Shown in pieces: positions 25,107-33,584 of a stretch of DNA of 64,000 nucleotides. A program made the translations under genes and the position numbers. The notes beneath the pieces were generated by a model. The model ran no database searches. It saw only the letters and a list, made by a program, of their open reading frames with translations, and was not told the DNA's origin. The stretch covers positions 806,001-870,000 of the forward strand of contig NZ_CP081295.1 in assembly GCF_019711375.1 (NCBI RefSeq). Direction: 5' to 3'. Each line of letters starts with the position of its first letter. Positions within the stretch are counted from its first letter, which is position 1. This DNA is from Qipengyuania aurantiaca. GTDB lineage: Bacteria > Pseudomonadota > Alphaproteobacteria > Sphingomonadales > Sphingomonadaceae.

Positions 25107-25148
25107 GCTTCGCTTACGCTTCGATCTCCTCGCGAGATCTAACGGAAA

Positions 25149-25175
25149 GGGCGGTGCCGCAAGGCGCCGCCCTTT
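25149..25175 (+). terminator. Rho-independent terminator of rplJL
   Basis: GGGCGGTGCC (25149-25158) pairs with GGCGCCGCCC (25163-25172) with one wobble, around a GCAA tetraloop, followed by TTTT. It closes the rplJ-rplL unit. Confidence 0.92.
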
Positions 25176-25250
25176 TCGTATCTGGGCACTACGTCGGCAG
25201 CAGAGATAGGCGACGAGCGAAGAACGCAATCGCCCGAAAGTGCATCAGCC

Positions 25251-25784
25251 CTAAAAACGGCGATTCACGCGCAAGCCCATCATGTCGATGCCAGGGTTCT
25301 GTTCGCGGTTGAAGAGGCGGGCGTTCGATATGTGCACCCAACTCGCCTCAACGGACCATCTCTCGTCGAGGTCGACGCCGAGCGCGATTTCGGGCTCAAA
25401 CAGCACGCGGCTGCCCAGATCGGTGCGATAGCCGGTCTCCGGGTCGACCCTGAGTTCGGGCGCATCATGCACGACCAGCCCGCCCCCCGGGCGCAGATAG
25501 ACCGGACCCAGTTCCGCCTTCCAGCTCACGCCGACGCCCACGAAGCTGGTATCGCCCGAAAGGTTGGCCGAGCCGAAGACATAGGGCTGGACATCGGCCA
25601 GGCCTTCGATCGGATCGAAGCGGACGCCCGCCTGCACATCCGTGCCGCCTTCGCCCGTGTCGAAGGTGAACGGGGTGTCGACGGCATGGGCGTAGACCCC
25701 GCCATAGACTTCCTGCGCCGACAGCGAGGCGGGAACGGCAGCCGCAAGCACGGCGAGCGAGGTCAGGGTACGGGCTAGGCGCAA
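25251..25784 (-). CDS. pagL: PagL-like lipid A deacylase
   Basis: An outer-membrane beta-barrel protein of about 177 residues, related to PagL, which removes the 3-O-acyl chain of lipid A. A signal peptide (LARTLTSLAVLAAAVPASLSA) precedes alternating barrel strands. The active-site strand reads EASWVHISNARLFNREQNPG, with the catalytic His and Ser in the family spacing. The third triad residue, usually Glu, appears to be Asp in GIDMMGLRV. The start is uncertain: no ATG is available, TTG at 25784 gives a proper signal peptide, and the frame stays open up to a TTG at 25856. It lies alone, downstream of and opposite to rplL. Confidence 0.8.
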   Translation of the reverse strand: MRLARTLTSLAVLAAAVPASLSAQEVYGGVYAHAVDTPFTFDTGEGGTDVQAGVRFDPIEGLADVQPYVFGSANLSGDTSFVGVGVSWKAELGPVYLRPGGGLVVHDAPELRVDPETGYRTDLGSRVLFEPEIALGVDLDERWSVEASWVHISNARLFNREQNPGIDMMGLRVNRRF

Positions 25785-25922
25785 GATCGAATTCCCAAGT
25801 TTTCGTGAAGAGCCGTTAGGGATTATTACAGGGCAGCTTTCCGGGGGCTGAAGCAAACTGTTACCCCGCCGTTAACCTAGAGGCGAAACCGTTCCTTGAG
25901 CTTGCCCTCCTAGCAAGGGGGC

Positions 25923-26900
25923 ATGATCAGAGCCGCCTCCTCGTCCGCCACGCTTCGCACCGCCTTGTTCGGTGCCGCCATGCTGGCGTGCATGCCGCAG
26001 GCGGCGCAGGCCGCAACGCCGGTTGTGGCGGTGCAGGCAGCAGAGATGGTTGCCAGCGATTGCAGCGCTTCGCTGCTCCGACCTTCCGCCACGACCGCCC
26101 CAATCTCCATCGCGGCACCGGCGCCCAGCAAGGCGGCACAGATCCTCGGCGGCGAAAGCGCGCTCGACGCGATCCGCGCCCGGCAGGCTGGCGCTCCGGC
26201 ATCGCACCCGCTTCTTTCCGGCAGCCCGACCAAGGCGTTCGAGCCCGCTGCCGCTCCCATAGCCGCCCGCCCGGCAGGCTGCGCCATCGCGGCCAGCCCC
26301 TTTGCAGCCAATGCGCCGATCGATCTCGGCACTCCCGCACTCGCGCTTCCGCGCCGGGACGAGCCGGTACTCGGCGCCGCGCCCCAGGCCGACCGCGTGC
26401 TCGGCAGCCGCATGGTCCGCATCTCGCGCACCAGCTTCGATGCGCAGTGGCAGCGCGTTGGCGCCAGCCGCGCTGACCTTTCGGCCACGCTCGCCCGCGT
26501 CGGCTCCGCTTCGCAGGACCGCGCGGCCTTGGCGGCCAGCGTGAACGCCTGGGTCAATCGCGAGATTGCCCATGCCGAGGATATCGAGCTTTTCGGTCGC
26601 AGCGACTATTGGGCCGATGCCGCCACCACGCTGCGCCTGGGCCGCGGCGATTGCGAAGACTTCGCCCTGCTCAAGATGGAACTGCTCGCCGCCGCCGGCG
26701 TCGCGCGCGAAGACATGATGCTGACCCTCGCCCGCGATCTGATCCGCCGGCAGGACCACGCCGTGCTGATGGTCCGCACCGAGGACGGCCTGCTCATGCT
26801 CGACAATGTCGGCAGCGCGCCGCTCGATGGCACGCAGAGCCACGGCTACCGCCCGGTGATGAGCCTTGGCGCCAATCAGAGCTGGCTCCACGGCTATTAA
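25923..26900 (+). CDS. LapG-like periplasmic cysteine protease
   Basis: A 325-residue transglutaminase-like cysteine peptidase (BTLCP family). A signal peptide (about 1-30) and a long Ala/Pro-rich region (about 31-150) precede the catalytic domain. The triad is visible: Cys244 in GRGDCEDFALLK, His279 in RQDHAVL and Asp294 in LMLDNVG. LapG of Pseudomonas cuts the N-terminal retention module of the adhesin LapA between two alanines and so frees it from the surface; c-di-GMP, through LapD, blocks this. The gene faces the secretion operon for a LapA-type adhesin, whose protein has a matching Pro-Ala-Ala-Gly site. The Ala/Pro-rich N-terminal extension is longer than in Pseudomonas LapG. Confidence 0.85.
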   Translation: MIRAASSSATLRTALFGAAMLACMPQAAQAATPVVAVQAAEMVASDCSASLLRPSATTAPISIAAPAPSKAAQILGGESALDAIRARQAGAPASHPLLSGSPTKAFEPAAAPIAARPAGCAIAASPFAANAPIDLGTPALALPRRDEPVLGAAPQADRVLGSRMVRISRTSFDAQWQRVGASRADLSATLARVGSASQDRAALAASVNAWVNREIAHAEDIELFGRSDYWADAATTLRLGRGDCEDFALLKMELLAAAGVAREDMMLTLARDLIRRQDHAVLMVRTEDGLLMLDNVGSAPLDGTQSHGYRPVMSLGANQSWLHGY

Positions 26901-26939
26901 TCGCAAAAGGGGCGCGAGCGCCGTAGCGCCCACGCCCCT
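26901..26939 (-). terminator. Terminator of the adhesin-secretion operon
   Basis: AGGGGCG (26908-26914) pairs with CGCCCCT (26933-26939), with an inner GCGC/GCGC stem. On the minus strand the stem runs into TTTTGCG. It lies between the convergent LapG-like and HlyD genes and ends the minus-strand operon. Confidence 0.75.
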
Positions 26940-26960
26940 CGCTCTCCCCCAAGAAAGCCC

Positions 26961-28226
26961 TTAGCGCTCGGTCATCGCGCGGTCGAAGGCGCGGTTCACC
27001 GGCTTGAAGAGATAGGACAGCACGCTGCGGCGCGCGGTCAGGATCTCGACGTCGCAGATCATACCCGGGACGATGGGCAGGCGCGCCCCGCCCTTCTCGA
27101 TGAAGGAGCGGTCGGTCTCGATGACCACCGAATAATAGGCTTCGCGCTCGACCTCGTCGAAGATGCTGTCGGCGCTGACCTGCACCACGCGGCCGCGCAT
27201 CCCGCCATAGATCGAGAAATCATAGGCCGTGACCTTCACATTGGCACGGTCGCCGACCTTCACGAAGGCCCGGTCGCTCGGCGAGATTTTTGCCTCGATC
27301 AGCAGCTTGTCGCCCACAGGCACGATCTGCATGATCTTTTCGCCCGCGTTGACGAAGCCGCCTTCAGTAGTGACCTGCACATCGTTGACGATACCGTCGG
27401 AGGGTGCGCGCAATTCGTTGCGGTCGCGACGGGCCGAGGCCCCGCGAATGCTCTGCTCGTTGACCGCGATGCGCGTGGCAATCTCGCTGCGTTCGGCAAG
27501 CGCCTGCTGGCGGAAGTCGGCACGCGCCTGGCTTAGATCCGCCTGCGCCTGGCTGATCGCGGCCGACGCCCGGCCCGCCGCCTGGCGCGCGGCCGAAAGA
27601 CGGCCCTGCAGGTCAACGACCTCGCGCTGGGCCTGCAGCAAGTCGGTCTGCGGTACGATGTTCTTGGCTGCGAGCGGACGCAGCATGTCGACTTGCTCTC
27701 GCGCCAGCCTCAAGCTGCTTTCGAGGCTGGAAGCGGTCGCCTGCGCTTCGGAAAGATCGCGGCGGCGCTGCTCGACAGCCGAGGCCAGCGAGGCTTCGCG
27801 TGCCCGGGCGGTGTCGCGGCGTGCCTGCGCAAGCCGCGCTTCTTCCGCGCAGGGCGTGCCGGGTTCGCACCCCAGCGCGCCGCCGGAGGCCTCGGTGTCG
27901 AGGCGCTGCGCACGGGCCGAGAGCCGCTCGTTTTCTGTCTGCAACTCGCCCAGCGCCGAGGCGCTCTGCGAATCGTCGAGGCGGACGAGGAGGTCGCCCT
28001 TCTTCACGCTCTGCCCGCTGCGAACGAGGATCTCGGACACCACCGAAGGCTCGGCCGGCTGCACCAGCTGCGCCTTGCTCGACGGGATGACCGTGCCAAC
28101 GCCGCGCGTGATCTGGTCGACCTGCGCCACGGCGGCCCAGGCGAAGAGCAGCGCCATGCCCACCGCCGCAGTGACGATCAGGCGGCGCGAGGCGGTCATC
28201 ATGTTCCAGCGCTGGAAAACACTCAT
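26961..28226 (-). CDS. HlyD-family type I secretion adaptor
   Basis: A 421-residue membrane fusion protein that links the inner-membrane ABC transporter to TolC. It has a short cytoplasmic start, one membrane segment (LIVTAAVGMALLFAWAAVA), a lipoyl/biotinyl-like region (VVSEILVRSGQSVKKGDLLV), a long coiled coil (about 95-255) rich in Arg, Ala and Gln, and the beta-barrel end (IVPVGDKLLIEAKISPSDRA, later GMICDVEILTARRSVLSYLF) typical of the HlyD family. It is the last gene of the operon and overlaps the SleB-type gene by four bases. Confidence 0.93.
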   Translation of the reverse strand: MSVFQRWNMMTASRRLIVTAAVGMALLFAWAAVAQVDQITRGVGTVIPSSKAQLVQPAEPSVVSEILVRSGQSVKKGDLLVRLDDSQSASALGELQTENERLSARAQRLDTEASGGALGCEPGTPCAEEARLAQARRDTARAREASLASAVEQRRRDLSEAQATASSLESSLRLAREQVDMLRPLAAKNIVPQTDLLQAQREVVDLQGRLSAARQAAGRASAAISQAQADLSQARADFRQQALAERSEIATRIAVNEQSIRGASARRDRNELRAPSDGIVNDVQVTTEGGFVNAGEKIMQIVPVGDKLLIEAKISPSDRAFVKVGDRANVKVTAYDFSIYGGMRGRVVQVSADSIFDEVEREAYYSVVIETDRSFIEKGGARLPIVPGMICDVEILTARRSVLSYLFKPVNRAFDRAMTER

Positions 28227-29251
28227 TGCTCTTGCTCCGAAACCTCTGCGGGGGCAACTTCATCGGCGATGAGCGCGCCTTGCGAGGAAAGCGTGTTGCG
28301 ATAGCCGGCGCTGGCCTCGACCGGATCGGGAATGGTCAGGCGCCAGGTCTTGGTCGTGTCGATCCGTCCGCCGACATCGGCCTTGGCGTGGCGGTCGGTG
28401 ACGTCGGGTACGACGGTAAGACCGGGTATGTAGGTGGGCTCTGCCACGCGCGCCACACGCTCTTCGGTGTCATCGGCAAGGAAGCGTGCGAAGTCGACCT
28501 GTGGCTTGAACTCGCGGCCGGCCCAATTGCCGTAGAAACTTGCCGCGCGGCCGGGCGAACCGGGGAAGCGGTAGAAGATGTGCCGACCGATGGTGGCGAG
28601 CTTGCCCATCTTGAACGCCCAGTAGGGGACGACATAGTCGGCGTGGTAATGGGTGGCGGTGCCCACCTCGGCCACTTCACGTCCGGCAAGGGCCTCGCGC
28701 GCGATCTGCTTCGACTGGCGCCAGAGATTGGCTTGCGGCGCACGCATCAGGGCGCCGTCGCAGGTGAAACTGAACTGGCAGACGGGCTGGTTCCAGCCCT
28801 GGTAGACCACGCCGCAGACGGTGTTGGGATAGGCCGGGTGCCGCACGCGGTTGAGAACCACCTGCGCCACCGCGCGCTGGCCCTGTTCGGGCTCCAGAGC
28901 GGCTTCGTAATAGACCGCCTGCGCAAGGCACTCGCTCGCCGTACCATAGTGGCGCGAGGACATCGGGATGCCCGAGAAACCGCCCGCGCGCTCGATCCGC
29001 CCGGCCAATGTCGGGATGGCGAGGTTGCGTGCGAGCGCACCGCCCTCGTCGATCTCGACCAGCGTGCTTTCCGCCTCGGTGGAAGTCGTCATGTCGGCAA
29101 GGTCGGCCTGCATTTCGGGCGCGAGCTTGGCCATGGCGATAGCCTTATCCTGCGGCATCAGCAGCGAGGACGTGCCGATCAGGAAGCTGGTCGCCACGAG
29201 GAAGGCATAGCCCCAAGCGCGGCGGATGCGGGTGACGGCGGCCTTGCTCAC
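28223..29251 (-). CDS. SleB-family cell wall hydrolase
   Basis: A 342-residue protein with one N-terminal membrane segment (YAFLVATSFLIGTSSLL) that anchors it or acts as a signal. The SleB/CwlJ hydrolase domain covers about residues 105-215: CLAQAVYYEAALEPEQGQRA, AVAQVVLNRVRHPAYPNTVCGVVYQG and ATHYHADYVVPYW, including the family Glu. SleB-type enzymes cleave peptidoglycan. The gene overlaps the ABC transporter gene and the HlyD gene by four bases each, so it is co-translated with the secretion machine. It may open the wall for assembly of the export channel or for adhesin anchoring. Hydrolases in type I secretion operons are uncommon. Confidence 0.88.
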   Translation of the reverse strand: MSKAAVTRIRRAWGYAFLVATSFLIGTSSLLMPQDKAIAMAKLAPEMQADLADMTTSTEAESTLVEIDEGGALARNLAIPTLAGRIERAGGFSGIPMSSRHYGTASECLAQAVYYEAALEPEQGQRAVAQVVLNRVRHPAYPNTVCGVVYQGWNQPVCQFSFTCDGALMRAPQANLWRQSKQIAREALAGREVAEVGTATHYHADYVVPYWAFKMGKLATIGRHIFYRFPGSPGRAASFYGNWAGREFKPQVDFARFLADDTEERVARVAEPTYIPGLTVVPDVTDRHAKADVGGRIDTTKTWRLTIPDPVEASAGYRNTLSSQGALIADEVAPAEVSEQEQ

Positions 29252-31392
29252 GACACGCCTCCGCGCGAGGCGCCGGCCTTCGCGAGCACTTCCTTGATCG
29301 GGCCATCGGCGGCCACCCGGCCCTTGTCGAGCACGATCAGGCGATTGCAGATCGCGAAGAGCGCGGGGCGGTGGGTCGAGATGACCAGCGTCTGCTCGGG
29401 GCGCATCGCGCCCGACAGCCGTTCGACGAACATCTTCTCCGTCTCGCTGTCCATCGCGCCGGTCGGTTCGTCTAGGAACAGCAGCTCGCGCGGCTCTACC
29501 AGCGCGCGGGCGAGCGAGAGGAAGCTGCGCTGGCCGCCGGAAAGCTGGCGTCCGTCTTCGCCGACCGAACGGTCGAACCCGCCTGCATCGCGGCTGAGGA
29601 ACTGGTCGGCTCCGGTCGAGCGCATGGCTTCGAGCAGCGCCTCCTCCGAAAGGCCCATGCGGCCGAGCGTAAGGTTGTCACGCACCGACCCCGAAAACAG
29701 CGCCGCGTCCTGCCCCACGAAGCCCAGGGCCTCGCGAAGCTGGTGCGGTCGGTACTGGCGGCTGTCGATGCCGTTGACTATCATCGCGCCCTTGCTCGGC
29801 GCGTAGAGGCCGCATAGCAGGCGGCCGAAGGTCGACTTGCCCGAGGCCACGCGGCCCACGATGGCGATCCGCTCGCCCGGCTCAATGGTGAGGTTGAGGC
29901 CGGTCAGCGCGGCAGGCGCTTCCTCGGCATAGCGGAATTCGGCATCTTCGAAGACGATGCGCGGACGCGTGATCGCAGCCGGCGCCACGCTCGCGCCAAG
30001 CTTGCGCTCGTCCGAGCCTTCGAACATCCGTTCGATGCTGGCGAGCGTTTCCTTCGCCTGCCGTCCGCGGGTCAGCAGGAAGGCGATCTGGCCAGCCGGG
30101 GCAAGCGAGCGCGAGGCGAGCATGACGATGGCGATGATCGCGCCCATGGTGATCTCGCCCGCCGCGAAGAGATAATAACCGCCGATGATCAGCGCGACGG
30201 TCGAGATCTGCTGGAACACCTGCGCGAGGCTGACTGCGACCGAGTTGATGTTGCGCAGGCGCAGCTGCGAATGGCCGCCGATATCGGCGAGGCGATGCCA
30301 GCGCGAGAGCATGCCGCCTTCCCCGCCCATGGCTTTCAGCGTTTCCGCACCGGTCAGCGATTCCACCAGCAGGGTCTGCTGCAATCCGTAATCGGCTTGC
30401 GCGTCCTGCGAGGCCTCGACCACCTTTTTCTGCAGGATGAAACCGGCGATCGCCATGGCGGCGATGATGGTCAGCGGCACCAGCGCGAGCCAGCCCGCGA
30501 TGATGGCGATGACCGCCACGAAGACCACGAGAAAGACCACGTCGACCACCAGCACGACCGAGGTTGAGGCGAAGAAATCGCGCACGGTCTGGTATTCGGT
30601 GACGCGCGCCGCCATCGAGCCGGTGTGTCCCTTGCGCTCGGCGAGCGGCATGGCGAGCAGGCGGGAGAAGATTTTCTGGCTCAGCTTGAGATCAAGCCGC
30701 TGGGCGATCTCGTCGACGATGCCGGTGCGCGCGCGGCGCAGGGCGAATTCCAGCGCGAAGGCCAGCAGCACGCCGGTGCCGAGTACCCAGAGCGTTTCCT
30801 GCGCTTGGTTCGGAATCACCCGGTCATAGACGTTCATAGTGAAGATCGGCAGCGAGATCGCCAGCAGGTTCACCAGCAGCGAGGCGAGGATGACCGGCAT
30901 GAAGGCGCTGCGTTCACGGCGCAGTTCGCCCCAGAACCAGTGGGTGCGGGCCTTGGCGTGCCAGGGTGCCTCGTCGGCGCGCATGCGGTCGGGATCGCCA
31001 TAGACGGGCCACAGCGTGCCCTCGAAAGTCTCGCCGATATCGAGGCGCTTTTCCCAGCTCTCGGTGCCGGTTTCCGGGCGCCAGACGAGCAGTTCATCCT
31101 CTTGCGCCTCGAGGAGCAGGATGAACCCGCCCTCTTCCAGCGCGGCGATGGCCGGCAGAGTTTTTGCACTCGTAGGCAGGCGGCGCTGGCGCACGAGGTC
31201 GTGATGCAGCCCGGCGAGGTCAAGCGCGGCGGGTGCCTGGTGTGCGGGCAGCAGGCCTTCAGGGTTGCGGGGAAGCTGGGCGAGCGTGCTGCGCGCGAAC
31301 GGCAGGCCGTATCGCTTCGCTGCTTCACCAATGCAATCGACGAGCGGGTCCAGGACCCGCCCGTCGATCTGTTTAGCCCTTGCTTGTTCCAT
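29248..31392 (-). CDS. Type I secretion ABC transporter with C39-like domain
   Basis: A 714-residue exporter of the LapB/HlyB type. The N-terminal region (about 1-130) resembles a C39 peptidase domain without a catalytic Cys, as in transporters for LapA-type and RTX proteins. The membrane domain spans about 165-430 (FMPVILASLLVNLLAISLPI and VVLVVDVVFLVVFVAVIAII). The nucleotide-binding domain has Walker A GRVASGKST, ABC signature LSGGQRS and Walker B LLFLDEPTGAMDS. The ATG at 31392 gives a normal length; the open frame continues further upstream into the TolC gene. It drives export of the giant adhesin at 33585. Confidence 0.93.
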   Translation of the reverse strand: MEQARAKQIDGRVLDPLVDCIGEAAKRYGLPFARSTLAQLPRNPEGLLPAHQAPAALDLAGLHHDLVRQRRLPTSAKTLPAIAALEEGGFILLLEAQEDELLVWRPETGTESWEKRLDIGETFEGTLWPVYGDPDRMRADEAPWHAKARTHWFWGELRRERSAFMPVILASLLVNLLAISLPIFTMNVYDRVIPNQAQETLWVLGTGVLLAFALEFALRRARTGIVDEIAQRLDLKLSQKIFSRLLAMPLAERKGHTGSMAARVTEYQTVRDFFASTSVVLVVDVVFLVVFVAVIAIIAGWLALVPLTIIAAMAIAGFILQKKVVEASQDAQADYGLQQTLLVESLTGAETLKAMGGEGGMLSRWHRLADIGGHSQLRLRNINSVAVSLAQVFQQISTVALIIGGYYLFAAGEITMGAIIAIVMLASRSLAPAGQIAFLLTRGRQAKETLASIERMFEGSDERKLGASVAPAAITRPRIVFEDAEFRYAEEAPAALTGLNLTIEPGERIAIVGRVASGKSTFGRLLCGLYAPSKGAMIVNGIDSRQYRPHQLREALGFVGQDAALFSGSVRDNLTLGRMGLSEEALLEAMRSTGADQFLSRDAGGFDRSVGEDGRQLSGGQRSFLSLARALVEPRELLFLDEPTGAMDSETEKMFVERLSGAMRPEQTLVISTHRPALFAICNRLIVLDKGRVAADGPIKEVLAKAGASRGGVS

Positions 31393-31420
31393 AGCCCTCG
31401 AAGGCCCTTTGCGCTTGCGT

Positions 31421-32824
31421 CTAGTCTCCGTCGACGCGGCGCTGCAGTTCGGCTTCGACCGGCGGGCCGTAATCGAACCGTGCGCGTTCCTGTTCACCGG
31501 CTCCGGCACCCGGAGCGATGTTCAGTGCGTCGAGGAAGCGGTTGGTAGCAGCAAGCGTCTGGTACTGCGCGAACAATTGCGAGAACCGTGCCGTTTCGAG
31601 ACGCACCTGCGTGTTGAAGCGCGTGTTCTGCGCATCGAGCACGTCGAGCAGCGAGCGGCGACCGATGTTGAACTGGCTGCGATAGCTCAGCAGGAGGTCG
31701 TCGCTGACCTGGCTCTGGCGGTCGAGCTGCTGCGTCACGCGGCGCTGCGTGTCGAGCTGCTGCCATGCGAGGCGGACGTCTTCTTCCGCTTCGCGCTGGC
31801 GATCGTGCAGGGCGTAGCGCGCAAGGCTGGCCTGGCGAATCGTTTCCTGCAGCTTGGCGCGGTTGATGCCGCCATCGAACACGTCCCAGCGCAGCACGAC
31901 GCGGGCCTGAAGGTCGTTGGTCTCACCCTGAAAACCGTCGATATCCTCGCCCGTACGACCGCGGGCCTCGAGGCTGATGGTGGGCCAGAGGTCGCCCTCG
32001 GCCGAACCGACCAGTGCATTCGCAGCATCGACATCGGCCTGCGCTTCGCGAACCAGCGGGTTGTTCAGGCGGGCAAGGCCGACAGCGGTCGGCAGGTCGG
32101 CCGGCATGGCGCTCGAGAGATCGGGCGGCAGCGTGCCGACGTTGATGTCGAGACCGGTCAGGCGGCGCAGCGAGATATAGGCGTTCTGGAGTTCCAGATC
32201 GGCTTCCTCGTTGCGGACCAGCGCCGACTGCAACCGCTCTTCGGCCTGCTGCTGGTCGGCGATGGAGATCGAGCCCTCGTCGACACCGCGCGACAGGTCA
32301 CCCACCAGCGTTTGGTGGAAAGCGGCGTTGTCACGCGCGGCGGCGGCCACGCGTTCCTGCAGCAGCACGTCCAGATACTGGCGCGCGATCTGGAGGGCGA
32401 TGAATTCCGAACGCTCGACCACGCGCAGCGAGGCGCCGTCGACACGAGCCGCCTGGCGCAGCAATTCGCCGCGGCGACGACCGAAGTCGAACACGGTCCA
32501 TTCGGCGTTGATGCCGGCTTCGAGCGGATAGAGCTCGTTATCGGAAATGCCGAGCGTACGGCGCGTCTGGTTTTCCAGGCGACGGACGCCCGCGCTCGCT
32601 TCGATGCCCACGCGCGGCAGGTAGAGGCCCTGCGCCTGGCGGCGTTCGAATTCGATCGCTTCCTTGTTGTACTGGGCCTGAAGGATGTCCGGGTTCGACT
32701 GCATGGCGATCGAGATCGCATCCTGCATCGAGACCGTATCGGCCGTGGCAGTCTGGGCGAAGGCTGCCGGAGCCGATCCTGCGAGCAGGAGCGCCGCGGC
32801 GGTGGCCAGGGTTGTCTTGCGCAT
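31421..32824 (-). CDS. TolC-family outer membrane channel
   Basis: A 467-residue outer-membrane efflux protein forming the exit duct of the type I system. Signal peptide MRKTTLATAAALLLAGSAPA and processing near AFAQ. Two TolC repeats follow with long helical stretches, for example FVQ-like hairpins in ALQIARQYLDVLLQERVAAA and LLLSYRSQFNIGRRSLLDVL. LapE-like by position: it lies between the OmpA-like gene (15 bases) and the ABC gene (28 bases), so the export trio TolC-ABC-HlyD is in one operon. Confidence 0.92.
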   Translation of the reverse strand: MRKTTLATAAALLLAGSAPAAFAQTATADTVSMQDAISIAMQSNPDILQAQYNKEAIEFERRQAQGLYLPRVGIEASAGVRRLENQTRRTLGISDNELYPLEAGINAEWTVFDFGRRRGELLRQAARVDGASLRVVERSEFIALQIARQYLDVLLQERVAAAARDNAAFHQTLVGDLSRGVDEGSISIADQQQAEERLQSALVRNEEADLELQNAYISLRRLTGLDINVGTLPPDLSSAMPADLPTAVGLARLNNPLVREAQADVDAANALVGSAEGDLWPTISLEARGRTGEDIDGFQGETNDLQARVVLRWDVFDGGINRAKLQETIRQASLARYALHDRQREAEEDVRLAWQQLDTQRRVTQQLDRQSQVSDDLLLSYRSQFNIGRRSLLDVLDAQNTRFNTQVRLETARFSQLFAQYQTLAATNRFLDALNIAPGAGAGEQERARFDYGPPVEAELQRRVDGD

Positions 32825-32839
32825 TGTTCGTCCCCTCTC

Positions 32840-33550
32840 TTACTGGTTGACCAGGATTTCGACGCGGCGGTTCTGCAGCTCGCGTACGCCATCGGCGGTC
32901 GGCACGCGGGGCGTTTCTTCGCCCTTCGCCTGCGTGGTTATGGCCGCGCCCGAGATACCGCGGCTGGTCATGAGGCCTTCGATCGCATCGGCGCGGCGTT
33001 CGGACAGGCCCTGGTTATAGGCGTTGCTGCCCGCACGGTCGGTGTGGCCGACGACGGTGAAGCTGGTCCAGTTGCACGGTCCGGCGTTCTCGACGACATA
33101 TTCCACCGTCTCGACAGCGTCCTGCTGCGGCGTGGCGGAATCGAATTCGAAGAAGATCAGGCCCGGCGCCTGCGCGGTGCAGACTTCGGGGCGCGGTGCC
33201 GGGGCTTCCGGCATCGGTGCGGCCACGCGGGCCTGCGGCGTGCGGTTCATCATGTCGTAGGCGAGCGCGCACTTCGACAGGCTGACTTCGTCCTTGGTGT
33301 TCGACTTGAGGTAACCGAGCGCGATCCCGCACTGGGCCTTGGCCTCGCTCGCCCAGATGTAGCGCGGGTCGTTGGCGGCGACGATGGCGCTGTTGTTGGT
33401 CATCGCCAGCGCGGCGTCGTAGCGCATCTGGACCGCATCGCGCAGCGTGTCCCCGTCCAGTGCCATCAGGTCATCTTGCGCGAAGGCCGCGGTGGGGGTG
33501 AGTCCCACTGCGGCTCCGGCCAACGCGAAAATCGCGGTTACTTTTTTCAT
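32840..33550 (-). CDS. OmpA-like peptidoglycan-associated protein
   Basis: A 236-residue secreted protein with signal peptide (KKVTAIFALAGAAVGLTPTAAFA). The first part (about 30-125) contains two cysteines in a helical region, then a proline-rich linker, and the C-terminal OmpA domain with VVGHTDRAGSNAYNQGLSER, whose Asp and Arg bind meso-diaminopimelate. It begins 34 bases after the adhesin stop and precedes tolC by 15 bases. It could couple the secretion channel or the retained adhesin to peptidoglycan. ATG at 33550 is preferred over the TTG two codons upstream. Confidence 0.9.
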   Translation of the reverse strand: MKKVTAIFALAGAAVGLTPTAAFAQDDLMALDGDTLRDAVQMRYDAALAMTNNSAIVAANDPRYIWASEAKAQCGIALGYLKSNTKDEVSLSKCALAYDMMNRTPQARVAAPMPEAPAPRPEVCTAQAPGLIFFEFDSATPQQDAVETVEYVVENAGPCNWTSFTVVGHTDRAGSNAYNQGLSERRADAIEGLMTSRGISGAAITTQAKGEETPRVPTADGVRELQNRRVEILVNQ

Positions 33551-33584
33551 TGCCAAGCCCCTTGTTGCTTAGATTTCATGGCGA

